Below the pieces are notes generated by a model. That model had not been told where the DNA came from, did not search any database, and was given only the letters and a program-made list of their open reading frames with translations. Shown here one piece after another: positions 8,328 to 16,958 of a stretch of DNA of 32,192 nucleotides (the first letter of the stretch is position 1; each line of letters starts with the position of its first letter). The stretch is from contig DCTZ01000041.1 in NCBI GenBank assembly GCA_002329485.1, forward strand, positions 1-32,192. The letters run 5' to 3'. The DNA comes from Caryophanales bacterium UBA1427. Its GTDB lineage: Bacteria; Bacillota_I; Bacilli_A; ML615J-28; CAG-313. Made by a program: the position numbers and the translations under genes.

Positions 8328-8356
8328 TTGCAAAAAAAGGCAAGATGTGCTATAAT
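8328..8356 (+). promoter_or_regulatory. Promoter of parE-parC
   Basis: TTGCAA (8328-8333), a 17-nt spacer, TATAAT (8351-8356). The leader to the parE ATG is about 90 nt, AT-rich, with no clear structured element. The 244-nt gap between plsY and parE holds this promoter and the divergent plsY promoter. Confidence 0.87.
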
Positions 8357-8454
8357 AGATATAAATTGAGCACTTAAAATTTGGTTTAGGGTATTTTTTT
8401 TGAATTATTCCTTTAAAAAATTTTTACAATATTAAGCGGAAAGAAGGTGAAATA

Positions 8455-10404
8455 ATGGCAAACAATACTAAGACCAATGTTTACGACGAGAAATCGATAC
8501 AGGTTTTGGAAGGTCTGGAAGCAGTCCGCAAACGTCCCGGCATGTACATCGGTTCGACCGATGCCCGTGGTCTCCACCACTTGGTGTGGGAAATCGTGGA
8601 CAACGCCATCGACGAAGCGTTGGCCGGTTTCGGATCGCATATCCTTGTCAGAATCCATTCTGACAACAGCATCGAAGTTCAGGATAACGGTCGTGGTATT
8701 CCGATTGGCATGCACAAAACCGGCAAGCCGACTCCACAGGTTATTTTTAACTCTTTGCATTCGGGCGGAAAATTCGATGAGTCCGGAGGTTACAAAGTCT
8801 CGGGCGGTCTTCACGGCGTCGGGTCCAGCGTTGTCAATGCTTTGAGCGAATATTTGGAAGTAACGATTTATCGGGATGGAAAAATATACTATCAACGTTA
8901 TTTAAACGGCGGAAAAGTCATCGAAAAACCAAAAATTCTGGGTGAAACCAAACGGACCGGTACCATTGTCAAGTTTAAACCCGACCGTACCATCTTTTCA
9001 TCCACTATTTTCGATTACAAAACGATTGCTACCCGTTTAAAAGAATCCGCTTATCTGATTAAGGGTTTGAAAATCGAATTGAACGATTTGCGAACCAACG
9101 AATCGGATGTTTTCTGCTATAAAAACGGAATCGTGGAATTCGTTAAGAGTTTAACCGCCTCCAAAACCGCAATTCACGAACCGACCTTTTTCACAGGCGA
9201 AGTAGGCGGAATCTACGTCGAAGCCTCAATTCAATATTGCGAAAAAACCTATAACGAAATGATCCTATCATTTGTCAACAATATCCGTACCCGCGACGGG
9301 GGAACGCATGAAACCGGTTTTCGGGTCGGAATCACCAAAGCTTTCAACGATCATGCGCGGATGATCGGAGCCTTGAAAGAAAAGGACGACAATTTGGACG
9401 GTGCCGATATCCGCGAGGGTATAACCGGGGTAATTTCGGTTCGGATTCCGGAACGGTTGTTGCAATTCGAAGGACAAACCAAAAATAAATTGGGTACTGC
9501 CGAAGCAAAGACCGCTGTCGAATCCATCGTCTATGAACAGACACGCTTTTTCTTGGCCGAAAAAGGTGAAATTTCGAATATTTTGATTCAGAATGCCCTT
9601 CGGGCTTCCAAGGCCCGCGAAGCTGCCCGGAAAGCGCGCGATGAAGCTCGGATGGTAAAACAAAAAATATCCAAACCCATTAATTTGCTCGGAAAATTGG
9701 TTCCTGCGCAAAACCGGGATCCAAAAACCAATGAATTGTTTTTAGTCGAAGGTGAATCGGCCGGCGGTTCCGCAAAACTCGGACGCGACCGTACTTTCCA
9801 GGCTATTTTACCGTTAAGAGGTAAAGTCATCAATACCGAAAAAGCCAAGATTGACGAGATTCTCAAAAACGAAGAAATTCTTTCGATTATCAATGCCATC
9901 GGGGCCGGTTTCGGTTCGGAATTTGATATTACCAAATCCAATTTCAATAAAGTAATTATTATGACCGATGCCGATACGGACGGTGCGCATATCCAAGTCT
10001 TATTGCTCACCTTCTTTTTCCGTTATATGACCCCTTTAATCGAGCAAGGCAAAGTATACATTGCCACGCCGCCCCTTTACAAAGTTGCCATTAAAGGCGA
10101 AATGCATTATGCCTGGAGCGACGAAGAATTGCGAGATTTGATTTCCAACCAAAAGAATGTCGTTATTCAGCGGTATAAAGGTCTCGGCGAAATGAATGCC
10201 GAGCAATTGTGGGAAACAACAATGGATCCGAAACGGCGGACGTTAATCCAAGTCAAGATTGAAGATATTTCGGATGCGGAGAACAGGATTGGTGTTTTGA
10301 TGGGCGACGATGTTGAACCGAGAAGAGAATGGATTGAAAACAACGTTGTTTTCGACAATGACGATAACTTTATTTTAGAGGATGTAACAATCGATGAACA
10401 ATAG
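8455..10404 (+). CDS. parE: DNA topoisomerase IV subunit B (ParE)
   Basis: ATPase subunit of topoisomerase IV, which unlinks daughter chromosomes. It has 649 residues. GHKL ATPase motifs: EIVDNAIDEAL, DNGRGIP, and GGLHGVGSSVVNALS. The TOPRIM part has LVEGESAGGSAK and MTDADTDGAHI, and the C-terminal QRYKGLGEMNAEQLWETTM is shared by GyrB and ParE. It reads more like ParE of Gram-positive bacteria (PEVIF-like PQVIFNSLHSGGKF, EGQTKNKLGT, LLTFFFRYM) than GyrB; paralogue confusion is the main doubt. The ATG has AAGAAGGTG about 6 nt upstream. It overlaps parC by 11 nt. Confidence 0.94.
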   Translation: MANNTKTNVYDEKSIQVLEGLEAVRKRPGMYIGSTDARGLHHLVWEIVDNAIDEALAGFGSHILVRIHSDNSIEVQDNGRGIPIGMHKTGKPTPQVIFNSLHSGGKFDESGGYKVSGGLHGVGSSVVNALSEYLEVTIYRDGKIYYQRYLNGGKVIEKPKILGETKRTGTIVKFKPDRTIFSSTIFDYKTIATRLKESAYLIKGLKIELNDLRTNESDVFCYKNGIVEFVKSLTASKTAIHEPTFFTGEVGGIYVEASIQYCEKTYNEMILSFVNNIRTRDGGTHETGFRVGITKAFNDHARMIGALKEKDDNLDGADIREGITGVISVRIPERLLQFEGQTKNKLGTAEAKTAVESIVYEQTRFFLAEKGEISNILIQNALRASKAREAARKARDEARMVKQKISKPINLLGKLVPAQNRDPKTNELFLVEGESAGGSAKLGRDRTFQAILPLRGKVINTEKAKIDEILKNEEILSIINAIGAGFGSEFDITKSNFNKVIIMTDADTDGAHIQVLLLTFFFRYMTPLIEQGKVYIATPPLYKVAIKGEMHYAWSDEELRDLISNQKNVVIQRYKGLGEMNAEQLWETTMDPKRRTLIQVKIEDISDAENRIGVLMGDDVEPRREWIENNVVFDNDDNFILEDVTIDEQ

Positions 10405-12868
10405 TAAAATATCCGCCAAAATAGATAAATTTGTCAACGAAACGATTTTGGAAGAAAATATCGAGAATATTGTCGGAGACCGTTTCGGCCGCTATTCCAA
10501 ATATGTCATTCAAGATCGCGCCTTGCCTGATGTCCGCGACGGTTTAAAACCGGTTCAGCGGCGCATCCTGTATGCTTTATACCGTTTGGGCATGTTTTCC
10601 ACAAAACCTTACAAAAAATCGGCCCGCGTTGTCGGGGATGTCATCGGTAAATTCCACCCGCACGGCGATACGGCCGTTTACGACGCTTTAATCCGGATGT
10701 CGCAGGACTTTAAGATGTTGTTGCCTTTAATCGATGTTCACGGCAATAACGGCAGCATCGACGGCGACCCACCAGCCGCAATGCGTTATACCGAATGCCG
10801 GATGTCGAAGTATGCGGAACTGTTGCTTCAGGACATCAACAAAAGGACTGTCGGGCTGATTCCGAATTTTGACGACGAAGAATTGGAACCGATTGTGCTC
10901 CCTTCCAAATTCCCGAATATTTTAGTAAACGGGGCAACCGGTATTTCGGCCGGTTATGCCACCGATATTCCTCCGCACAATCCCGATGAAATAATCGATG
11001 CGGTATTGTACCGGATTAACAATCCGAAATCGACCTTGGAAGATTTATTGAAAATCGTCAAGGGACCGGATTTTCCGACCTGCGCGATCGTACACGGTAT
11101 TGACGGTATTCGCAGTTCCTACGAAACCGGACGCGGAAAAATCATTGTGCGAGCCAAGGCGGAAATCGAATCGACCAAAACCGAACATAAAATCATCATA
11201 ACCGAAATTCCATACGAAGTCAACAAAGCCATTCTAATTCGCAAAATGAATGACATGATTATCGCTCGGAATGTCGACGGGGTCAAGGCGATTCGCGACG
11301 AAACCGACCGTCAGGGTTTGCGCATCGTCATCGATGTCCGAAAAGATGCCAACCCGGATTATATTTTGGATTTCCTTTATAAGACAACTGAATTGCAATC
11401 GAACTATAACTTCAATATGGTTGTCATCCATAAAGGACGTCCGATGCAGATGGGCTTAATGGAAATCATCGATGCTTATATCGGCCATCAAAAAGAAGTA
11501 ATCACCAACCGCAGCAACTTCGAACTTGCCAAAGCGGAAAGACGCGCTCATATCGTCGAAGGTTTAATCCAAATGGTTTCGATTTTGGATGCTGTTATAC
11601 GGACGATTCGCAATTCGCAAAACAAACGCGACGCGAAAGAAAACATCATGATCAATTACGGCTTTACCGAAATCCAAGCGGAAGCCATTGTCATGTTGCA
11701 ATTGTACCGTTTGACCAATACCGATATTTTTGCCTTGAGAACCGAAGCCAATGAACTAGAACAACAAATCAAGAGTTTGAAAAATATTCTCTCGAGCGAA
11801 AAAGCTTTGCTGAAAACCATATGCGAAGAATTGAAAGCGACCAAAGCATTGATTTCGCAACCGCGTCGGACGCAAATCGAAGAAGAAGTCAGCACGATAA
11901 AAGTAGAACAACGCGAATTGATTTCCAAAGAAGATGTCATGTTGATTATTACCCATCACGGCTATCTTAAACGCTTGTCGAAAAAGGCCTATTATTCCAC
12001 AACCGAACCGACCCGTCTGAAAGAAGGGGACGTTATTGCGGGAATTTATGAAGTAGCCACTACCGACACGCTGCTGCAATTTACCAACCTGGGTAATTAT
12101 GTCTATCTTCCGATTCACAAAATCCCGGAAGTCAAACACCGCGATTTCGGGTACCATGTCAGCACCTTAATCAGCATGGAAGCCAACGAAAAAATCCTTT
12201 ACTCTGTGCCTGTTTCCGAATTTGCGGACGACCGCTACATTTTGATTACCACGAAACTCGGCTTAATCAAACGGGTTGCCTTGAGCAAACTCGATGTAAA
12301 TCGCTATTCGAAAGTTTTGAAAGCCACAAAATTGCGCGAGGGTGACGAGGTCGTCAGTGCGGATTGTTGCACAGGCGACGATTACGAAGTCGTTATTGCG
12401 ACCAAAGACGGCTACATGAACCGTTACGATTCCTCGGAAATCAGTGTTTTGGAACCTGCTTCCTTCGGGGTAAAAGCAATCGAACTCAAGAGCAGACCGG
12501 ATGATTATGTCGTTTCCGCAAAATTTATTAAAGAAAAAGATATAATTATTTTATTGACCAACCGCGGTAATATCAAACGGATGCGTCCGGAAGAAATTAC
12601 CAAGGGTAAGAAAAACCATGTGGGAAAGATGTACTTAAAAATTGTACGTTCCAACATGCATGAAGCTGTTACGATGGATGTCATTCATCATAAAAATGCC
12701 AATTCCGATTTGGAAAGCTATATTTATTGCGAAAACGGCTATGTGCCAATCGATTACACGATTTTAAGAATTGCCATCGCCGAAAACGGCCGGAAAATGG
12801 TGCCAACCGAGAAAGGCAAACCGCTCGAAATCGTCATTCAACGTAACAATTACGACATAGAGTTATAA
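10394..12868 (+). CDS. parC: DNA topoisomerase IV subunit A (ParC)
   Basis: DNA-cleaving subunit of topoisomerase IV, 824 residues. The winged-helix domain has the active tyrosine Tyr132 (AAMRYTECRMS), preceded by the quinolone-contact helix HPHGDTAVYDALIRMSQ. The two residues that usually matter for quinolone binding are Thr93 and Asp97 here. A coiled-coil tower follows, and the C-terminal domain is beta-pinwheel-like (repeated LITTKLGLIKRV, LLTNRGNIKRMR and IIATKDGYMNRY-type blades) without an obvious GyrA box, which favours ParC. The start overlaps the end of parE by 11 nt (ATGAACAATAG), with GAGG about 12 nt upstream. No clear terminator follows; the next gene has its own promoter. Confidence 0.94.
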   Translation: MNNSKISAKIDKFVNETILEENIENIVGDRFGRYSKYVIQDRALPDVRDGLKPVQRRILYALYRLGMFSTKPYKKSARVVGDVIGKFHPHGDTAVYDALIRMSQDFKMLLPLIDVHGNNGSIDGDPPAAMRYTECRMSKYAELLLQDINKRTVGLIPNFDDEELEPIVLPSKFPNILVNGATGISAGYATDIPPHNPDEIIDAVLYRINNPKSTLEDLLKIVKGPDFPTCAIVHGIDGIRSSYETGRGKIIVRAKAEIESTKTEHKIIITEIPYEVNKAILIRKMNDMIIARNVDGVKAIRDETDRQGLRIVIDVRKDANPDYILDFLYKTTELQSNYNFNMVVIHKGRPMQMGLMEIIDAYIGHQKEVITNRSNFELAKAERRAHIVEGLIQMVSILDAVIRTIRNSQNKRDAKENIMINYGFTEIQAEAIVMLQLYRLTNTDIFALRTEANELEQQIKSLKNILSSEKALLKTICEELKATKALISQPRRTQIEEEVSTIKVEQRELISKEDVMLIITHHGYLKRLSKKAYYSTTEPTRLKEGDVIAGIYEVATTDTLLQFTNLGNYVYLPIHKIPEVKHRDFGYHVSTLISMEANEKILYSVPVSEFADDRYILITTKLGLIKRVALSKLDVNRYSKVLKATKLREGDEVVSADCCTGDDYEVVIATKDGYMNRYDSSEISVLEPASFGVKAIELKSRPDDYVVSAKFIKEKDIIILLTNRGNIKRMRPEEITKGKKNHVGKMYLKIVRSNMHEAVTMDVIHHKNANSDLESYIYCENGYVPIDYTILRIAIAENGRKMVPTEKGKPLEIVIQRNNYDIEL

Positions 12869-12907
12869 GAAAATTTATCTGCTACTATATAAACATATTG
12901 TTTTTTG

Positions 12908-12936
12908 TTGAAACTGCAGTGCAGATATGATATAAT
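12908..12936 (+). promoter_or_regulatory. Promoter of the S1-protein/der/gpsA operon
   Basis: TTGAAA (12908-12913), a 17-nt spacer, TATAAT (12931-12936) with TGA before it, an extended -10. The spacer holds the 11-nt palindrome CTGCAGTGCAG (12914-12924). A second TATAAT at 12956-12961 has no -35 at a proper distance. Confidence 0.85.
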
Positions 12937-13002
12937 AACTCACGGTATAATTTTTGTACGGACATTTATAATTTTTTTGAAGAACGAAAGGGGTTCAACA
13001 TC

Positions 13003-14457
13003 ATGGACAAATTTGCCTATTACGTAGGACAAGAAGTAACAGGTACCATTAACAATGTTACCAAAACCGCAATCTATCTTATACTCGGATCAGAACAGAG
13101 TCAAAACGAAGAAGGAGAACAGGCGACAGAAGAAAAGGGCGGACACAAAGCCGTAATCTATGTCAACGACATAGAAGGTTTCCCAGAAAACCAAAACTTA
13201 CGCGATGTTTATCACGAAGGAGAAGAGTTCACTGCCCTAGTTAAGCAAATAGGCAAAGACAGGCGCACGGAAGAACCACTTTATATTTTGTCGACAAAAC
13301 TCTATGCGCAACGGGAACAATTTACGCAATTCGAACAATTTCGCGATTCCAATGAAATAATCAAAGGGACAATCAAAAAAGTTCACAGTAAAGGCGCAGA
13401 CGTTTATTATAACGATGTTCGTCTTTTCCTGCCGATTCGCAATATCGATGTAAACGAATCCGCGCTTCGCAAAATGATTAATGAAGAAATCGATGTTGTG
13501 GTTACGGCAGTTAACCGCGAACGGTTGCTTGTGGTTGTATCAAATACTTTGGCCGAACAAATTAAATATCAACAAGCCAAAGAACAAGCTCTGGCCGGTT
13601 TAAGCGTCGGCATGGACGTCAAAGGCCAAGTAACCAAAATTTTGGATTTTGGTGCCATTGTGAGCTTGGGAACTGTTTCCGGATTACTCCACCAAAGCGA
13701 ATTGGCCCATAAAAGAGTTGGTAAGATAACCGATGTTGTTAACGTCGGCGACGAAATAACTGTCAAAATCATCAGACTTCACGATGACCGGATAGGTTTA
13801 TCCTTAAAAGCACTTCAACCTCATCCTTGGGATGTCTTGAAGGAACAATACCATGTCGGCGATATTTTTGAAGGAACCGTTACCAAGGTCATTCCTGCCG
13901 GTTTGTTAATTGCCTTAACCAATGAATACAGCGGTTTGATGCCGCGCGGCGAATACTCCTGGAATGCGAGCGACCGTTTGGATGGTCAGGTTCAGGAAGG
14001 CGATAAGATTACCGTTAAGGTTATGGCAATCGACGACGAACGCCGTCGCATCAGCCTTTCGCATCGCGAAACCGTGGAAAATATGTGGAGCAAAATAAAA
14101 CTTCACAAAAACGATGTCATTACCGTGACCTTTGTCAGCTGCGAAGAAAAAGGCGCCAAAGTTGCCTATGAAGGGGTCTACGGTTTTATGCCGATCAGCG
14201 AAGTAACCGGTACCAGAAGAATCAATCGCGCCGACGAAGTATTTAAAGAAGGCGATTCGATCGATGTCGTTGTTTTGGATGTCGACCCACAACGTGCCAA
14301 ATTGGTAGTAAGCGCCAAAGCCAACGAAGACGCAAAAGAAAAAGAAAACTTTGAAAAATACTATAAAGATCAAGCCAACAAAGTCCCAACCAATACGCTT
14401 GGGGATATGCTAGGCGATGCTTTAAAGAAATTCGAAAAAACGAAACAAGGGAAATAA
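13003..14457 (+). CDS. rpsA: S1 RNA-binding domain protein (RpsA/YpfD-like)
   Basis: Protein of 484 residues made of S1-type OB-fold repeats, probably binding mRNA on or near the ribosome. Repeats I can see: a degenerate first one (4 to ~95) interrupted by an acidic, low-complexity insert (EQSQNEEGEQATEEKGG), a second at ~118-187, a clear third at ~203-272 (VGMDVKGQVTKILDFGAIVS), a fourth at ~287-357 (VGDIFEGTVTKV), and a fifth at ~370-440. The C-terminus is charged. In Bacillus the homologue ypfD lies near der and gpsA, as here. It is not a full six-domain E. coli S1, so a role as true ribosomal protein is uncertain. The ATG has AAAGGGG with a 9-nt spacer. Confidence 0.88.
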   Translation: MDKFAYYVGQEVTGTINNVTKTAIYLILGSEQSQNEEGEQATEEKGGHKAVIYVNDIEGFPENQNLRDVYHEGEEFTALVKQIGKDRRTEEPLYILSTKLYAQREQFTQFEQFRDSNEIIKGTIKKVHSKGADVYYNDVRLFLPIRNIDVNESALRKMINEEIDVVVTAVNRERLLVVVSNTLAEQIKYQQAKEQALAGLSVGMDVKGQVTKILDFGAIVSLGTVSGLLHQSELAHKRVGKITDVVNVGDEITVKIIRLHDDRIGLSLKALQPHPWDVLKEQYHVGDIFEGTVTKVIPAGLLIALTNEYSGLMPRGEYSWNASDRLDGQVQEGDKITVKVMAIDDERRRISLSHRETVENMWSKIKLHKNDVITVTFVSCEEKGAKVAYEGVYGFMPISEVTGTRRINRADEVFKEGDSIDVVVLDVDPQRAKLVVSAKANEDAKEKENFEKYYKDQANKVPTNTLGDMLGDALKKFEKTKQGK

Positions 14458-14460
14458 GCA

Positions 14461-15771
14461 ATGAATCGGGGAATCGTCGCTATCGTAGGTCGCCCCAATG
14501 TGGGTAAATCCAGCTTATTTAACCGGCTGATTCAAAATAAACTTGCGATTACCGATGACCAACCGGGAATTACCCGCGACCGCTTATATGGCAAATGTGA
14601 GTGGTTGGATCAAGAATTTCATATCATAGACACGGGAGGGATTGAGTTAAAAGACCTCCCGTTTATGGAAGAGATTCGGGCTCAGGCAAGTTTAGCTATT
14701 GATGAAGCTGATGTGATTCTGTTTGTTGTCGACGGACGCGTCGGCGTTACCAATCAGGATACGGACATCATGAATCTCTTATTCAAAAGCAACAAACCGG
14801 TTATCGTTGTAGCCAATAAAATCGACAATGTCGATATGATGGCCAATGTTTACGAATTTTACAATTTGGGCGTCGAAGAAGTATTTCCGGTCAGTTCTCT
14901 GCACGGAATCGGTATCGGCGATGTTTTGGATCGCTTGATTCAGATTTTGCCTTATAAAAAACAAAAAGAATCTTCCGATGCCGTCTCGTTTGCGATTATC
15001 GGACAGCCCAATGTGGGCAAAAGTTCGCTTACCAATGCGATTTTGGGAACCGAACGGGTAATCGTCAGTACAATCCCGGGAACGACCAGAGATGCCATCG
15101 ATACCCCGTTTGTGCGCGATGGCCGGGACTTTGTTGTAATCGATACCGCCGGAATGCGCAAACAGGGGAAAGTATATGAGAATGCGGAAAAGTACAGTTT
15201 TTTGCGGGCGCTGAAAGCCATCGAAAGAAGCGATGTCGTGTTGCTGGTTTTGGATGGCACGGAACCGATTGAAGAACAGGATAAACGCATCTCGGGATAT
15301 GCGCTTGAAGCCAATAAAGCGGTGGTCATCGTTGTCAACAAATGGGACATCGTCGAAAAGGACGATAAGACAATGCAAAAGATGACGGAAAAGATTCGCA
15401 ATCATTTTCTCTTCCTTTCCTTTGCCCCGATTGTCTTCGTCTCGGCTTTAACCAAACAACGGATCCATTTGTTGTTTGAAGCGATTTTGCAAGCATACGA
15501 AAACTTTAACCGCCGGGTTCCGACCAATGTTTTGAACGACATTATCATGGAAGCGACTTTAATGAACCAGGCTCCGGATTTTAACGGGGGAAGAATTCGC
15601 ATTTATTATGCGACCCAAGTCAGTAACGCCCCGCCGACTTTTGTCTTATTTGTCAACAATCCCGATTTCATGCACTTTTCTTATCAGCGCTATATCGAAA
15701 ACAAACTTCGGGAAGCCTTTATGTTTGAAGGCACGCCCATAAAAATAATTCTCAGAAAGCGGGAAGATTAA
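14461..15771 (+). CDS. der: Ribosome-assembly GTPase Der (EngA)
   Basis: Tandem-GTPase protein needed for maturation of the large ribosomal subunit, 436 residues. First G domain: GRPNVGKSS at ~10, DTGG, and NKID. The second G domain starts at Gly181 (GQPNVGKSS), followed by DTAG, NKWD and VSA. The last ~85 residues form the KH-like domain with GGRIRIYYATQVSNAPP. It follows the S1 gene by 3 nt, and its TAA shares its last A with the ATG of gpsA (TAATG), so the three genes are almost certainly one operon. Confidence 0.97.
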   Translation: MNRGIVAIVGRPNVGKSSLFNRLIQNKLAITDDQPGITRDRLYGKCEWLDQEFHIIDTGGIELKDLPFMEEIRAQASLAIDEADVILFVVDGRVGVTNQDTDIMNLLFKSNKPVIVVANKIDNVDMMANVYEFYNLGVEEVFPVSSLHGIGIGDVLDRLIQILPYKKQKESSDAVSFAIIGQPNVGKSSLTNAILGTERVIVSTIPGTTRDAIDTPFVRDGRDFVVIDTAGMRKQGKVYENAEKYSFLRALKAIERSDVVLLVLDGTEPIEEQDKRISGYALEANKAVVIVVNKWDIVEKDDKTMQKMTEKIRNHFLFLSFAPIVFVSALTKQRIHLLFEAILQAYENFNRRVPTNVLNDIIMEATLMNQAPDFNGGRIRIYYATQVSNAPPTFVLFVNNPDFMHFSYQRYIENKLREAFMFEGTPIKIILRKRED

Positions 15772-16799
15772 TGAAAATAACCATTATCGGTGCCGGCAGT
15801 TGGGGAACTGCTTTGGCCAAACTCTTGGCTGACAACCGCCAGGAAGTGTTGCTTTACGATCGATCTCCTGGTACGGTTGAAGAAATCAATAACCAGCACA
15901 GCAATCTGACGAAACTGGCAAACAGTTATTTACCCGTTACTGTCAAAGCCACAACCGATTTGTCGGAAGCCCTTTCCTTTTCCGACATCCTTGTGCTTTC
16001 GGTTCCGACCAAAGTCATTCGCGGGGTTTTGGCGGGAATAGCCAAGTTGCTTACTTCTCCTAAACTCTTTGTCAATACCAGCAAGGGTTTGGAACCGGAA
16101 ACCTATAAACGGGTCTCGGAAGTAACCAAAGAAGAAATACCCTCTCACCTTCTGAAAGGCTTTGTCGCGTTAACCGGACCGAGTCATGCGGAAGAAGTCA
16201 TTATCGGATTGCCGACTTCGGTGTGCAGCGTGAGCGAAAATGTCGAACACGCCAAACTGATACAAAAGATCTTCAGCAACACCTCGTACTTTCGGGTTTA
16301 TACTTTAACCGATTTGGCCGGGGCGGAATTGGGCGGAGCGTTGAAAAATATTTACGCCATCGCATCCGGAATGCTCGAAGGCAGCGGTTACGGCGATAAC
16401 GCACGGGCGGCATTGATTGCCCGGGCCTTGGTGGAAATGCGTAAACTTGCCATCGCTATGGGCGCTCAGGAAGAAACTTTATACGGTCTGACTGGCTTGG
16501 GCGATTTGGTGGTTACCACGAGTTCCCATCATTCCCGCAATTTCCAAGCCGGAGTAAAACTTGCCCAAGGCAAAAACCTGGAAGAAACAATCAATTCCAT
16601 CCCGATGGTAGTCGAAGGCTTTCGGACTTGCCTGGCTGCTTATGAAGCGGCTCGGGAACTGAAAGTCGAAACCCCGATTATCGATGCGGTTTACAGTGTA
16701 ATATACCAACACCATGGAGTTAAAGCTGTGGTAAAGAAATTGATGATGCGTTCTCTCAAGGACGAATTTGTTCCTTTTAATATACCAAAAACCAAATAG
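15771..16799 (+). CDS. gpsA: NAD(P)-dependent glycerol-3-phosphate dehydrogenase GpsA
   Basis: Reduces dihydroxyacetone phosphate to glycerol-3-phosphate for phospholipid synthesis; cytoplasmic, 342 residues. The N-terminal nucleotide fold starts with GAGSWGTALA, followed by LSVPTKVIRGVL and TGPSHAEEV. The catalytic lysine is Lys192 in GALKNIYAIASG, and GLGDLVVTTSSHHSRNFQAG is the conserved substrate-side segment. The ATG overlaps the der stop by one base. Its product feeds PlsY, encoded at 7557-8210 on the other strand. It is the last gene of the operon, before a strong terminator. Confidence 0.97.
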   Translation: MKITIIGAGSWGTALAKLLADNRQEVLLYDRSPGTVEEINNQHSNLTKLANSYLPVTVKATTDLSEALSFSDILVLSVPTKVIRGVLAGIAKLLTSPKLFVNTSKGLEPETYKRVSEVTKEEIPSHLLKGFVALTGPSHAEEVIIGLPTSVCSVSENVEHAKLIQKIFSNTSYFRVYTLTDLAGAELGGALKNIYAIASGMLEGSGYGDNARAALIARALVEMRKLAIAMGAQEETLYGLTGLGDLVVTTSSHHSRNFQAGVKLAQGKNLEETINSIPMVVEGFRTCLAAYEAARELKVETPIIDAVYSVIYQHHGVKAVVKKLMMRSLKDEFVPFNIPKTK

Positions 16800-16822
16800 C
16801 TTACAACCTTTCCTTTTCGATT

Positions 16823-16862
16823 GACTTCACTAAGCCTACAACCCTTAGTGAAGTCTTTTTTT
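16823..16862 (+). terminator. Rho-independent terminator after gpsA
   Basis: Perfect 12-bp stem GACTTCACTAAG / CTTAGTGAAGTC with a 9-nt loop (CCTACAACC) and a run of seven T. Confidence 0.95.
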
Positions 16863-16958
16863 ATCGGCTTTTTTTGATTTATAAAAAAAATCGAATTTAC
16901 CAAGAAAAAAAACAATTTGCTTGTTATATTTGTGAAATAGAAAACGGAGGTTTAAACG

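Noticed and set aside
8413..8895. Antisense open frame across the start of parE, and similar long antisense frames in glyS, rpoD, gpsA and lepA
   Set aside because: They shadow conserved genes, have no binding site of their own and show no recognisable protein features.
12956..12961. Second TATAAT before the S1-protein gene as an independent promoter
   Set aside because: No -35 at 16-18 nt; the upstream TTGAAA-N17-TATAAT is far better.
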